Shown in pieces: positions 16,853-25,390 of a stretch of DNA of 33,133 nucleotides. Location: positions 1-33,133 of the forward strand of contig CADECY010000034.1 in assembly GCA_902825945.1 (NCBI GenBank), in the 5' to 3' direction. Within the stretch, counting starts at the first letter, position 1. Each line of letters opens with the position of its first letter. The translations under genes were made by a program, and so were the position numbers. The DNA comes from an uncultured Acidobacteriota bacterium. Its GTDB lineage: Bacteria; Acidobacteriota; Terriglobia; Bryobacterales; Bryobacteraceae. The notes beneath the pieces are model-generated. The model saw only the letters and a program-made list of their open reading frames with translations. It was not told where the DNA came from and made no database searches.

Positions 16853-18850
16853 TCAGTGGGTGAGGCGGAGCCCCGCCGTGAATTGGTGCGCACGGAATCC
16901 TTCGAGGAGGAAGAATGCCTGCGAAAGTCCATACCAGCGCCACTCCGCGTACGCCTGCGCCGTCTTGTTCAACGGCACGTTGCCCCGGAACAGTGGCTGA
17001 TAGTAGCGCGTGGGCCGGCTGCCGCTTACGGTCACCAGGGACCCGCCTATCGAGAAGAACGCCCCGCGATCCGATTTCCAGGGATGCGTGTCGAGCACCG
17101 CGGTGACCGCGTTCGAGCGGTCGCGATAAGCGGACTGGGCCCGCGTCAGCACCTGCGGAATCAGGTACCAGACATCGGTCGAGAGGCTCGATCGCGCGTA
17201 TTCGCCCATCAGCGAAAAGCGGGAGCCGCCGGCCGGGAGCCAGTTGAGGAACGCCGCCGCTGTTCGAGACGACAGCGAAAAGTTCGCGGCCTGGTTGGGG
17301 TTTTCATTCTCTAGTAGCGAGTAGTTGATACCGGTGGTGAGCGAGTTCGTCAACTGGAAGCGGGTACGCGACCGCAACTGGTGATACTTGTGGAGGCTGG
17401 TGCGAAAGTAGCTCTTGTCGCCGGGCGATCCTTCATAGTCCGCGTTGGCGCTGAAGCGGCTGACCGGACGGAAGGTGAAACCCGCCAGTCCCACTTGTTG
17501 GCGGATCTCACCCTTCGCCGGAAGGCCCGTGGGGCTGAGCGCGGAAGGAGGCACTTGCGCGTCACCCCACAGGTAACGATGCCCGCCTCGGAACGTCAAC
17601 TTCGGCGTAACATCGTAAAAGGCTTCCAGTTGCTGGCGGTTGTAGTTCACCGCGAACCGTTCGGTGGTAAACAGATTCGTGGTATTGAAGGTGGCTCCGG
17701 ACAAGAACGCCTGCTCGGCCAGCAGGGCCGACGAGGCATTGTGGAACCGGTCCGTCGTCCATGATTCGAAGATACGGAGCCGCCGGAGGGGCCGAAGCTC
17801 CGCGCTGACGAGCGCGCTCGATCGAGGCATCTTCGCTTCGGCGTTCGTCAGGCTGTCGAGGCCATTGAAGAAACGCGTGCCACCGAGGAAGAAGAGTCCG
17901 CTCCCGGAGGCCGTGTGCCTGACTTCGGTGGTGGGCCGCGAGTAGATGAACTGTCCGTGGAGTTGGACCCAGTCCGCGGGAGAGGCCGACAGCAGCCCCT
18001 TGGTGAAGATGTTGTTTCCTCGAATCGCGTACTGTTGGTTGAGGTCACTGAGCAGCAAGGTCTGCCCGAGGATCGTACCTTCGCGATTGCCCCGGTTCGG
18101 ACCCGTGGCAAACACGCGCTGATCGTCACCGAACTTCGACCCACCCTGTTCGAGCGTGAGCCGCGCCTTCTTCATCTCAACGCGAACGCCGCCACGGAAG
18201 TGATTCGTCGAATCGCTCAGATCGGTCGCCACCGGATACTCGTTTCCATTCGCCACGAAGGGCGTCGTTCCCCGGCCAGTGCCTCCGTCTCGAGAGAAGG
18301 CGAAGTAGGGAACCACACGCGCGCTGGGCATCAGATCGAGTTCGACATTCGCCATCCGCCGCCGGATGTCGAATCCGCGCTGATTGACGATGCCGCCGCG
18401 CTCGAATCCGGGATTGGCGAACGATGGCAGGAAGTTGTAGTAGGCAACGTTGCGATAGTCGCCGTGCAGTAGATAAACGTTGCGGCGGCCGATGCTCGTT
18501 CTCAGCGTGCTGTACGGTTCACCACCCCAGCTTCGAGCCGAAACCTCGAACCGGTCGAACAGCGGGTTCTTCCAATCCTTCACCGCCGCGTCCACCCCGA
18601 GCACCTTGGGACCTTCGCCGAGATTGACTACGCTGCGGTAGGTGCCGAAATTACCACCCACGTCGGACAGGAACCGATAGCCCGTGTCGATCGTGATCGA
18701 CAGCGGACTCTCCTTCACCGGCTGGATCTCGGGATCGGGCTTGGCGGCCTCGGCCTTCGGCGCCTCTTTGGGCGCTTCCGGTTTCGGAGCTTCCGCCGGC
18801 TTCTGATCCTGCGCGGCGGCACAGAGCGCGAATAGCAACAGATATCTCAT
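16853..18850 (-). CDS. MtrB/PioB-like outer-membrane beta-barrel of a porin-cytochrome conduit
   Basis: 665 aa. Signal peptide (MRYLLLFALCAAAQ), then a Pro/Ala/Lys/Glu-rich linker (about 17-45), then a long series of alternating amphipathic strands typical of a large barrel (for example GYRFLSDVGGNFGTYRSV, RVVPYFAFSRDGGT, FRPVSRFSANADYEGS) up to QFTAGLRLTH at the end. The length fits MtrB (about 700 aa, 26 strands). The start overlaps the MtrA-like stop by ATGA, so the two are coupled, as expected for a barrel that sheaths a decaheme cytochrome. It lacks the N-terminal CxxC of Shewanella MtrB. Sequence similarity of these barrels is weak, so the name rests on context and on its barrel-like pattern. 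Confidence 0.72.
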   Translation of the reverse strand: MRYLLLFALCAAAQDQKPAEAPKPEAPKEAPKAEAAKPDPEIQPVKESPLSITIDTGYRFLSDVGGNFGTYRSVVNLGEGPKVLGVDAAVKDWKNPLFDRFEVSARSWGGEPYSTLRTSIGRRNVYLLHGDYRNVAYYNFLPSFANPGFERGGIVNQRGFDIRRRMANVELDLMPSARVVPYFAFSRDGGTGRGTTPFVANGNEYPVATDLSDSTNHFRGGVRVEMKKARLTLEQGGSKFGDDQRVFATGPNRGNREGTILGQTLLLSDLNQQYAIRGNNIFTKGLLSASPADWVQLHGQFIYSRPTTEVRHTASGSGLFFLGGTRFFNGLDSLTNAEAKMPRSSALVSAELRPLRRLRIFESWTTDRFHNASSALLAEQAFLSGATFNTTNLFTTERFAVNYNRQQLEAFYDVTPKLTFRGGHRYLWGDAQVPPSALSPTGLPAKGEIRQQVGLAGFTFRPVSRFSANADYEGSPGDKSYFRTSLHKYHQLRSRTRFQLTNSLTTGINYSLLENENPNQAANFSLSSRTAAAFLNWLPAGGSRFSLMGEYARSSLSTDVWYLIPQVLTRAQSAYRDRSNAVTAVLDTHPWKSDRGAFFSIGGSLVTVSGSRPTRYYQPLFRGNVPLNKTAQAYAEWRWYGLSQAFFLLEGFRAHQFTAGLRLTH

Positions 18851-19680
18851 CGCAGTAGCGCCTTACTGACGTGCGACCCGTGGATCTTCATGTGGCACGT
18901 GGTGCAGTTCCGGTAGCGCGCGGTCCTGATGTCATGGAACGCCGGCGGGACTCCCCCGAGTCCCGCGGTGAACGTACCCGCATGGCATTCGAGACACAAC
19001 TGCGAGACCGAGGGCCGTGTCAGCATCCGAGGATTCGCCGACCCGTGGGGCTCATGGCAGGAGCCACACCCATCGAGCCGCACGGGTGCATGTTCGAACG
19101 TGAAGGGTCCCCGCTTGTCACCGTGACAACGCAGGCATCCCGGTTCGTTTCCGATCGCGGTGTTGAGAGCCTTCGAAAGCACCGTGCCATGCGGGCTGTG
19201 ACAATCAGTGCATGACATGGCTCCTTGCGGAACCGGATGCGCGTGGGGCTTGGCGAACGAAACCTTTTCGCCCAGGTGGCACGAACCGCATTGCGACTTC
19301 GGTTCCGGCGCCTTCGCGTGAATCGAGTGGCAACTGGTGCAGGCCATCTGTTGACGTGCATGGCCCGTCACCACCCGGCCACTATGTGTCTGCTGATTAC
19401 CGTGACAAGCCATGCAGGTTTTGTCGGTTTCGGCGGTGCTCAGCTTCCTGGGATTGCGGATGAGCGCGGCCTCCGCCGATTCGGCGTGTTTGACACCCGA
19501 ACCGTGGCAGGCCTCGCACGACTTCGTCTCCCATCCGCGGCGTTTGTTCGTCTCGAGAACCGCATGAGGATTCGACTTTAGAAAAGCCTTGGCGATATCC
19601 TCATGGCAGCCCTGGCACATTTCGGTGCCAGCGTAGTCCTGAGCGAACAAAGCCGCCGCGAATAGGAAGAGCGGTAACAT
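18847..19680 (-). CDS. DmsE/MtrA-like decaheme c-type cytochrome
   Basis: 277 aa with a signal peptide (MLPLFLFAAALFAQ). Ten CxxCH sites: CQGCH, CEACH, CMACH, CTSCH, CGSCH, CTDCH, CLRCH, CGSCH, CLECH, CTTCH. The pattern of spacing and motifs (YAGTEMCQGCHEDIAKAF, CEACHGSGVKH, MSCTDCHSPHG, CGSCHEPHGSANPRML) matches the DmsE/MtrA/PioA decaheme family, which forms a wire of hemes through an outer-membrane barrel. Shewanella MtrA is slightly longer (about 330 aa). It lies 22 bases after the OmcA/MtrC-like gene and overlaps the barrel gene by 4 bases. Heme attachment needs a cytochrome c maturation system encoded elsewhere. Confidence 0.9.
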   Translation of the reverse strand: MLPLFLFAAALFAQDYAGTEMCQGCHEDIAKAFLKSNPHAVLETNKRRGWETKSCEACHGSGVKHAESAEAALIRNPRKLSTAETDKTCMACHGNQQTHSGRVVTGHARQQMACTSCHSIHAKAPEPKSQCGSCHLGEKVSFAKPHAHPVPQGAMSCTDCHSPHGTVLSKALNTAIGNEPGCLRCHGDKRGPFTFEHAPVRLDGCGSCHEPHGSANPRMLTRPSVSQLCLECHAGTFTAGLGGVPPAFHDIRTARYRNCTTCHMKIHGSHVSKALLR

Positions 19681-19702
19681 ATAGCCGTCCTGGCCATTGT
19701 CC

Positions 19703-21730
19703 TTAGCGAGCGTGCGCCCGGTTGATCGAGAAGTCGGCGTTCGGACCGTGGCACACCGAGCACGACTCGCCGACCGGTGTGGTCATTGCGAGGGCGTGCG
19801 AAGCGGCATCAGTCGCCGCGTGGCAGCTGGTGCACGCTGCCGCTGTGGGTCCAACGGGATTCAGGACGCCACGCGGATTGTTCACCTGTTGGAGATTCGC
19901 GCGGAGCGGAAGCTGTTCGCTGCCGTTGACATGGCAGGTCGAGCAGTTGCGCCGGTCGCCCGGATATCCGACGTGGTTGAAGTTGATCTCGGTATTGCCG
20001 AACCCGAAGATCGAGTAGCGATACGGCAGTTCAAGGCCCGAGTGGATCTTGTGGATCATCGAGCGGAAGTCGATCGACTCGGCGGGCATCTGCGCGGCCG
20101 GCCGGCGCGCGGCGTCGGTCTGCGTGGGGTTGTGGCAGAGCACGCACATCTCGACCTGATTGCGGTTGTCGCCGTGGAGATTGAGGTAGCTGTGGCAGGC
20201 GTTGCACTTGGCTGTATCAACGATCTTGCGGCGTTCCTCCACCCGCGATCCGTCGACCGCGAAGTGGATCACCTTGTTGTTGCCCGCGTCGCGGACCACC
20301 ACCTGCTTGGTCGTTCCCGGCAATAGCGTGACATTGCGGTAGCCTTCGATACCAACCGAGAATGAGCCCTTCGCGTTCGCCGGAATCGGGGCCTGGAAGG
20401 TCCAGAAGTAGCGGCCGTCCTGCGTCCCCTCCGCACGTCGCGGATCCTCGGAGACGAACGTCGAATAATCCGAAGTCGGTCCGGCAAGAACGAGCGCCAA
20501 GCGGTCCATCTGCGCCGGCGGAATCACTTTGCCTTCCTTGTCCTTGATCGAGAAGGTAACCGTCGGAGCCCGGCCCGCGGCGGCATCCACCGAGTGGAGT
20601 TCGAAGACAGTACCTGGCAGCGCGGGCGATTGCCGCAGCGGACGGTGCGACCCGATGATCGATGCGTCGCGGTCGAGTTCGCCTTGGGCGATGTGGCAGG
20701 TTCCGCAACGGCTGTCGTTGGGCTGCGGCAGATTCACGTGGCCTTCACCCGTGGCGAAGTTCACGTCGTCATGGCAGGCTCCGCATGCGGCACGCGATGG
20801 TTTCAGGAAGGCATCCTGCTGCGCGGCGCCCTTGCCTTGCTCATGGCAAGCCGCGCAATTGGCGGCCCCGCCGAGGGCCGGGAATCCGACCTCGGAGTAG
20901 TCGTGCAGACTGTTGGCATTGCCGATGATCCGGTACGGCGTGCCTGCACGGACGCTCGGCAGCGCCGCGCCCGAGTGGATCTTGTGGATCATCACCGTCA
21001 TATCGACCGTGTTGCCCGTGTCAGGATCGGTGGTTTGCGGCTGGTGGCAGAGGATGCAAACCTCCACCGAACGCCGCGGACCGCCATGCAGCGCCAAAGG
21101 ATCATGACACTTGTTGCAGGTCTCCGTCTTGATGATGTCCCGGGTCACCGTCACCCGCGAGCCGTTCGGAACGAACGTGAAGACGTCATCATCATAATTG
21201 GTGCCGAGATCGAACTCGGTCAGGGTCCGGCTGCTGTAAACACCCACCGTGTGGGTCACGGCGCGATCGACGTTCGACAGCCGGTTGGAGAAGGTGTACT
21301 CGTACTCACCCTCGGCGACCAGACGGAACGTTCCGTTGTTCTCACCGGTTGCCTGAATGGCGGATCGGCCGTTGATCGTGCTGGTTTGCGTCCTTGTTAG
21401 ATAGGACAGGTAGTGTGTCTCGCCTGCTGGAATGCGCGCGGCGAGAAACGTCAACGCCACCGTGCCGGGCGTGGTCACGCCTAGCCGGTCGAGCGGCAAC
21501 CCGCGCGGATCGGTGATCTTCACGCGGGCACGAACGGTGCCATCGGTCCCGATCTCCGCGCTTTGAATCTTGGTCACCAATCCCGGACGGACGAAATTCA
21601 CCGTCTTTTCGTCAAGGTAGGCGGCCTTGTCCCGAGAGGTGAACGGCGACTTCGGCGCGCTCACCAAACCTGCCGTAAGAATAAAGAGTGCGCTGCCGGC
21701 CAGGAGCCGGGCGACTGGGCGTCTTGTCAT
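19703..21730 (-). CDS. OmcA/MtrC-family decaheme c-type cytochrome
   Basis: 675 aa. Residues 1-25 are a signal peptide, and an N-terminal beta-domain extends to about 200. The first pentaheme block follows (CNKCH 205, CILCH 225, CAACH, CGACH, CGTCH), then a second beta-domain with VTFSIKDKEGKVI, then the second pentaheme block (CNACH, CVLCH, CSTCH, CTSCH, CSVCH). The hallmark of the family occurs twice: CNxCHxxLxLHGxxR, ExCxLCH, and MIHKIHSG. In Shewanella these proteins sit on the cell surface and reduce metals and electrodes. Unlike MtrC/OmcA, no lipobox cysteine is seen, so anchoring would have to come from the barrel complex. The start has a strong GGAGG 5 bases before ATG. The gene order C-A-B matches mtrCAB. 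Confidence 0.92.
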   Translation of the reverse strand: MTRRPVARLLAGSALFILTAGLVSAPKSPFTSRDKAAYLDEKTVNFVRPGLVTKIQSAEIGTDGTVRARVKITDPRGLPLDRLGVTTPGTVALTFLAARIPAGETHYLSYLTRTQTSTINGRSAIQATGENNGTFRLVAEGEYEYTFSNRLSNVDRAVTHTVGVYSSRTLTEFDLGTNYDDDVFTFVPNGSRVTVTRDIIKTETCNKCHDPLALHGGPRRSVEVCILCHQPQTTDPDTGNTVDMTVMIHKIHSGAALPSVRAGTPYRIIGNANSLHDYSEVGFPALGGAANCAACHEQGKGAAQQDAFLKPSRAACGACHDDVNFATGEGHVNLPQPNDSRCGTCHIAQGELDRDASIIGSHRPLRQSPALPGTVFELHSVDAAAGRAPTVTFSIKDKEGKVIPPAQMDRLALVLAGPTSDYSTFVSEDPRRAEGTQDGRYFWTFQAPIPANAKGSFSVGIEGYRNVTLLPGTTKQVVVRDAGNNKVIHFAVDGSRVEERRKIVDTAKCNACHSYLNLHGDNRNQVEMCVLCHNPTQTDAARRPAAQMPAESIDFRSMIHKIHSGLELPYRYSIFGFGNTEINFNHVGYPGDRRNCSTCHVNGSEQLPLRANLQQVNNPRGVLNPVGPTAAACTSCHAATDAASHALAMTTPVGESCSVCHGPNADFSINRAHAR

Positions 21731-21790
21731 GATTCCCTCCGCACGAGCAAGGGTGGTGCAACTGGGCGCCCATCGTATGTGGTTCTAGAA

Positions 21791-21813
21791 TGATCGATTT
21801 GCGATCAATCGCA
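21791..21813. promoter_or_regulatory. Candidate Crp/Fnr-type operator before the mtrC-like gene
   Basis: Two overlapping palindromes lie 61-83 bases upstream of the start codon at 21730. TGCGATCAATCGCA (21800-21813) has perfect 6-base arms around CA. Read as TGCGA-N4-TCGCA, it has the 14-base spacing of Fnr-type sites. TGATCGATTTGCGATCA (21791-21807) has 6-base arms around 5 bases. The Crp/Fnr gene is in the same operon. Binding is an inference. Confidence 0.45.
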
Positions 21814-21887
21814 CACTCCCTTGCGGGATCTCCCACATCCCGGTGGGGCATTCGGCGCACCGTGTGCCGGGTGAGCCGGGGTCGCCG

Positions 21888-22706
21888 CTACTTTTCGGCT
21901 TCTCCACCGGTCTCGAGGATTTTCGACTCGGCCGAAAACTTCTGGAAGTTCCGGAACGCCACTTCGATCTCGGCGTCGAACTTCATCCACAGCGCCCGCG
22001 CGTTCAGCCGGACCCGCGCCCACTTGGGATGCCACAGCTCCTCATTGACGCGCATCTGCTCGGACGAGATCCGCGCGCCGGGCGCTACGCTGGCGAGAAA
22101 CGCTCCGAACGTCAGCTTGTCCAGCGTCTCGATCTCGAACTTGAGCCATTCCCCCGATCTCTTGGCCACCCATAGTTGGCCTTGAATCTTCGCAAGCATC
22201 TTGCCGTCCCGCGATCGCGGCCTGAACCCGGACTTCGGCGTCCCCGCGATTCGCCATGCCGCCTCGCCCACCACTGTCTCCTCCCCCTCCAGCTTGAAAT
22301 CGAAGGCGCGCAGCACCTCCTCGCGGAACTGGATCCCCTCCGCCTTCTCCTTCTCTTCCGCCTTCAACCGTTTGTCACGCCTCGATGGCGATTCGTCCCT
22401 CCGCCGGGCGATCTCCTTGTCCATCTTTTCCTGCTCCTTGCGCGCCTCGGAGGCGGGGAGCGGCTTCCCGTTCTTCTCGATCAGCTTCCGGTAGGGCGAG
22501 CCATCGATCTGGAAATAGTCCCAGACCTTGCTCTCCGGCGCCGGTTTGTTCACCCGGCGCACCACCTGCGACTCCTGCCAGGTGTAGTTGTCGAGCTTGC
22601 GCTGGTTGTTGATCTCGCGGTTGATCGCTTCCCGTACGATCTGCTGGACATCGGGGACCGCCGCCGGAGCGAAGGCGGCGAACAGCAAGGTGCCGAGGTG
22701 GATCAT
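21888..22706 (-). CDS. Secreted protein of unknown function, outer-membrane-lipoprotein-sorting-like
   Basis: 272 aa with a short signal peptide (MIHLGTLLFAAFAPAAVP). The middle (about 75-125) is a strongly charged helix (ARKEQEKMDKEIARRRDESP...). The C-terminal half has alternating strands with GEAAWRIAGTPKSGF, KMLAKIQGQLWVAK and LKFEIETLDKLTFG. This type of strand-rich tail resembles LolA/LolB-like folds found in many acidobacterial proteins, which is a structural guess. It lies 61 bases after the cyclase stop and 157 bases before the mtrC-like gene on the same strand. It could serve the envelope complex or be unrelated. Confidence 0.65.
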   Translation of the reverse strand: MIHLGTLLFAAFAPAAVPDVQQIVREAINREINNQRKLDNYTWQESQVVRRVNKPAPESKVWDYFQIDGSPYRKLIEKNGKPLPASEARKEQEKMDKEIARRRDESPSRRDKRLKAEEKEKAEGIQFREEVLRAFDFKLEGEETVVGEAAWRIAGTPKSGFRPRSRDGKMLAKIQGQLWVAKRSGEWLKFEIETLDKLTFGAFLASVAPGARISSEQMRVNEELWHPKWARVRLNARALWMKFDAEIEVAFRNFQKFSAESKILETGGEAEK

Positions 22707-22767
22707 GCGTGGGCTCTCCTTCCGGTGACGGCGGCCAGATGCAAAGGGTTCCGAGGATCGTCAGGGC

Positions 22768-24651
22768 TCAATGTGTGGCGGCCGGCGCACCAGTCTGTAA
22801 TTCCGAAGCCGTGTAAATATTCATCGGAACCGCCTTTCCACGGACCTGCACCTGCCCGAGGCACACCATCGGAATCTGATCCTTCACCGCCTCATAAGTC
22901 GACTCGCTGACCAGCATTCGCGTCTTGTATTCCTTGTTCAGACTCTCGAGCCGCGAAGACAGATTGACCGTGTCCCCGAGCGCCGTGTAGTCCATCTTGT
23001 CCGCCGAGCCGATGGTGCCGATGACCGCGATCCCGGTGTGAATGCCCGCGCCTGTCTTGAACTCGCCTCCCTGAGTCACCATCGCCAGCGCGGCGCGGAC
23101 GGCGCGGAGCGGGTGATCCCCGGGGACGGTATCCTCCTCATCGGCGAAGATCGCCATGATACCGTCGCCGATGAACTTGTCTACCATTCCCTTCTCATTG
23201 ACGATGCAGGGGACCATGCGAGAGAAATACTCATTCAGGCTTGCGACCACGGTGCTCGGATCCTTCGACTCACAGAACGCGGTAAAGCCACGGATGTCGG
23301 TGAACAGGATCGTGACCGTCTGGCGGTTACCCGCGACCGGGATCTTCCCGGTCTCCACGAGAGCCTTGGCCAGCTTCCCGCCCACGAACACCGATATCGC
23401 CTTGTGGAACAGCGAGCCGCGAGTTTCGGCCGCGTTCGAGCGGTAGATGAACACGCTCACGACGGTCAGGGCCGCGCAGACGAACAGGTCGGTCAACGGG
23501 AACATCCAGCCTGCGCGGAAAAGGGCCTGCGGGACGAGTGTGACGGCCGCAAGCACTCCCAGGCCCGCCCACAGCAGGCGGCGCCCGCGCAGGGCGTTAC
23601 CCGCCAGAACGCAGAGCGCGGAGATCGAGGCCAACAACGCGACCCGCGCCGACACCGGAACCTCGCGCAGGTACATCCGCCCGAGCATGGTCGCCACCGC
23701 GTTGGCATGGATCTCGACGCCCGCCGAGTTGGCCCGCCGCCCGGACTCGAACTTGTAAAAGGGAGTGGCGTGGCGGTCATCGATCGTGTCGACGCCGACC
23801 AGTACCACCTTCTCCGCGAATTCCCGTCTGAGGAATGCGGTGTCCTTCCGCCGGTAGGCATGAATCACTTCGTTGAACGAGACGCGTGGGAAAAACCCCG
23901 GACCGCCCTGATAGTTGATCAGCATCGTGCGCGGAGCCACCGTGTGGACAGGCTCGCCCCGCAGCGAGATCCGGCCATCCTCGTAGACAGCCGGTTCACC
24001 GAGGAACGCTTCCATCGCGCGCAGTGACATGCTCTTGGCCACCGGAAATCCGGGCCGCGGCTCTTCTATCAGCTCGATCTTGCGGACGAAGTCGTCTGTG
24101 TCGGTGGTGAGATTCGCGAAGCCCCCACGCTCAGTGGCGGCCGCGAATATGTTTACCGGAATCGCCATCCGCTCCTGATTCTCGAGCGTGCCCGGAGCGT
24201 AAGCCACAACCACGGCCATTCGCGACTGGGTTTCAATCACCGCCGCAGCCACCGCTTGGTCGTATCCGGGAACCCACTCGTTGACCGGCAGGGTGAACGT
24301 CACGTCGAGCACCAGAACCTTCGCCCCACCATCGGCGGCCGCACGGATCACTTCACCGTAGAACTCATGCCAGAATATGAGCGGCTTGGCGAGCGCGGGA
24401 TCGTCGAGCGACTTCTGGTCGATCACGATCAGTTCGATCTTGTCGGGCCGGGGAGCCTCGATCAGGCCGATCATGCGCGGAAAATAGTTGAGATCGCGCG
24501 CCTTGAGATGGATCTTCTGGAACAGGTCTGTTCCGTCGAGGCCCATCGTCAGCAAGACGCACACCGCGCCCAGCAGCACCAGCCATCCGCGGTGCTTCCA
24601 CACGGCTACACTCGTGTCGCGCTCGCGCTTCATTTGTTCCCGAAGTGGCAC
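22768..24651 (-). CDS. CHASE2-domain class III adenylate/guanylate cyclase
   Basis: 627 aa. N-terminal membrane segment (about 22-38), a periplasmic CHASE2 sensor (about 45-340; GGAKVLVLDVTF, TMLINYQGGPG, KVVLVGVDTIDDRHATPF), three transmembrane helices (about 343-415), then a cyclase catalytic domain (about 440-610). Both metal-binding aspartates are present (VTILFTDIRGFT and FIGDGIMAIF), and the Lys in VDKFIGDG is the adenine-selecting type. The DYTALGDTVNLSSRLE motif is intact. It should produce cAMP in response to an unknown periplasmic signal. Its position upstream of a cytochrome operon that carries a Crp/Fnr gene suggests, without proving, a local signalling loop. Confidence 0.9.
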   Translation of the reverse strand: MPLREQMKRERDTSVAVWKHRGWLVLLGAVCVLLTMGLDGTDLFQKIHLKARDLNYFPRMIGLIEAPRPDKIELIVIDQKSLDDPALAKPLIFWHEFYGEVIRAAADGGAKVLVLDVTFTLPVNEWVPGYDQAVAAAVIETQSRMAVVVAYAPGTLENQERMAIPVNIFAAATERGGFANLTTDTDDFVRKIELIEEPRPGFPVAKSMSLRAMEAFLGEPAVYEDGRISLRGEPVHTVAPRTMLINYQGGPGFFPRVSFNEVIHAYRRKDTAFLRREFAEKVVLVGVDTIDDRHATPFYKFESGRRANSAGVEIHANAVATMLGRMYLREVPVSARVALLASISALCVLAGNALRGRRLLWAGLGVLAAVTLVPQALFRAGWMFPLTDLFVCAALTVVSVFIYRSNAAETRGSLFHKAISVFVGGKLAKALVETGKIPVAGNRQTVTILFTDIRGFTAFCESKDPSTVVASLNEYFSRMVPCIVNEKGMVDKFIGDGIMAIFADEEDTVPGDHPLRAVRAALAMVTQGGEFKTGAGIHTGIAVIGTIGSADKMDYTALGDTVNLSSRLESLNKEYKTRMLVSESTYEAVKDQIPMVCLGQVQVRGKAVPMNIYTASELQTGAPAATH

Positions 24652-24811
24652 AGCGGCCTTGATTCACCGCCGCGTGTCATGGTCAAGATCGTGCCCGGCA
24701 TGATCTCAGTCTAACGCCGCCAGCCGGCGCGGGACTCCGCGGGGCCGCTCGCGCGCCGATCCTGACGGAGGGTTTCTGAGTCAGACTCGGCCATTCCAAT
24801 CAATGCCTTCG

Positions 24812-25390
24812 TCAAGACTCGAGATTTCCCTGATCTTCGAACAGTGCTTCGATCCTGGCGCGCTGGCGAAGTAGATGCGGCACGCCCACCTTTTCGTTCA
24901 GCCATGCAATTGCGACATAGACCAATGTAGCGAACGCGAGGAACACGGCGGCAAACACAAGGGACCGGCGGCTGACCATTACGGCAACCCAGGCGACGGG
25001 AACGTAGACCGGCAGCAGGTACCAGTAGCGAATGGAGGTAAGGAGGCGGATCTGGCCGTCAATTCGGCTGAGCATGGCAGTTTGATAGTCGCTCGCGCAC
25101 GCCGTAGGATCAAGCGGCGCGATGTGCCGGTGGTGATTCCAAAGAAAACCCATCACGAAGAGGACGGCCCCGATAGCCGCGAGATCCAGCCCTACGAAGC
25201 GGCCATGAACCAAGTGCCACCCGAAGAAGGCCACCACCAGGACGCCGGCGGCGTACTCGCGCAGGTTACGGGAGCGGATGGCGCGGTCGAAGCGGCTCAT
25301 TGCCGCGCGAGCAGCCAACCGGCTGATTTCCGCGCGGTTCGGCGCGGGCCGCGTACTCTCCTGCCACAGTTCCATCAGGTCGTCGCTCAT
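24812..25390 (-). CDS. Membrane protein coupled to ECF sigma factor
   Basis: 192 aa. ATG 25390 is chosen because it overlaps the sigma-factor stop as ATGA; longer in-frame readings lie inside the sigma gene. The cytoplasmic N-terminus (about 1-45, MSDDLMELWQESTRPAP) is followed by four predicted membrane helices in two pairs (about 47-86 and 123-165). Genes in this position often encode anti-sigma factors, but no zinc-binding HxxxCxxC is present and the layout is not that of a classical ASD. It is therefore a candidate regulator of the sigma factor, not a proven one. Confidence 0.68.
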   Translation of the reverse strand: MSDDLMELWQESTRPAPNRAEISRLAARAAMSRFDRAIRSRNLREYAAGVLVVAFFGWHLVHGRFVGLDLAAIGAVLFVMGFLWNHHRHIAPLDPTACASDYQTAMLSRIDGQIRLLTSIRYWYLLPVYVPVAWVAVMVSRRSLVFAAVFLAFATLVYVAIAWLNEKVGVPHLLRQRARIEALFEDQGNLES

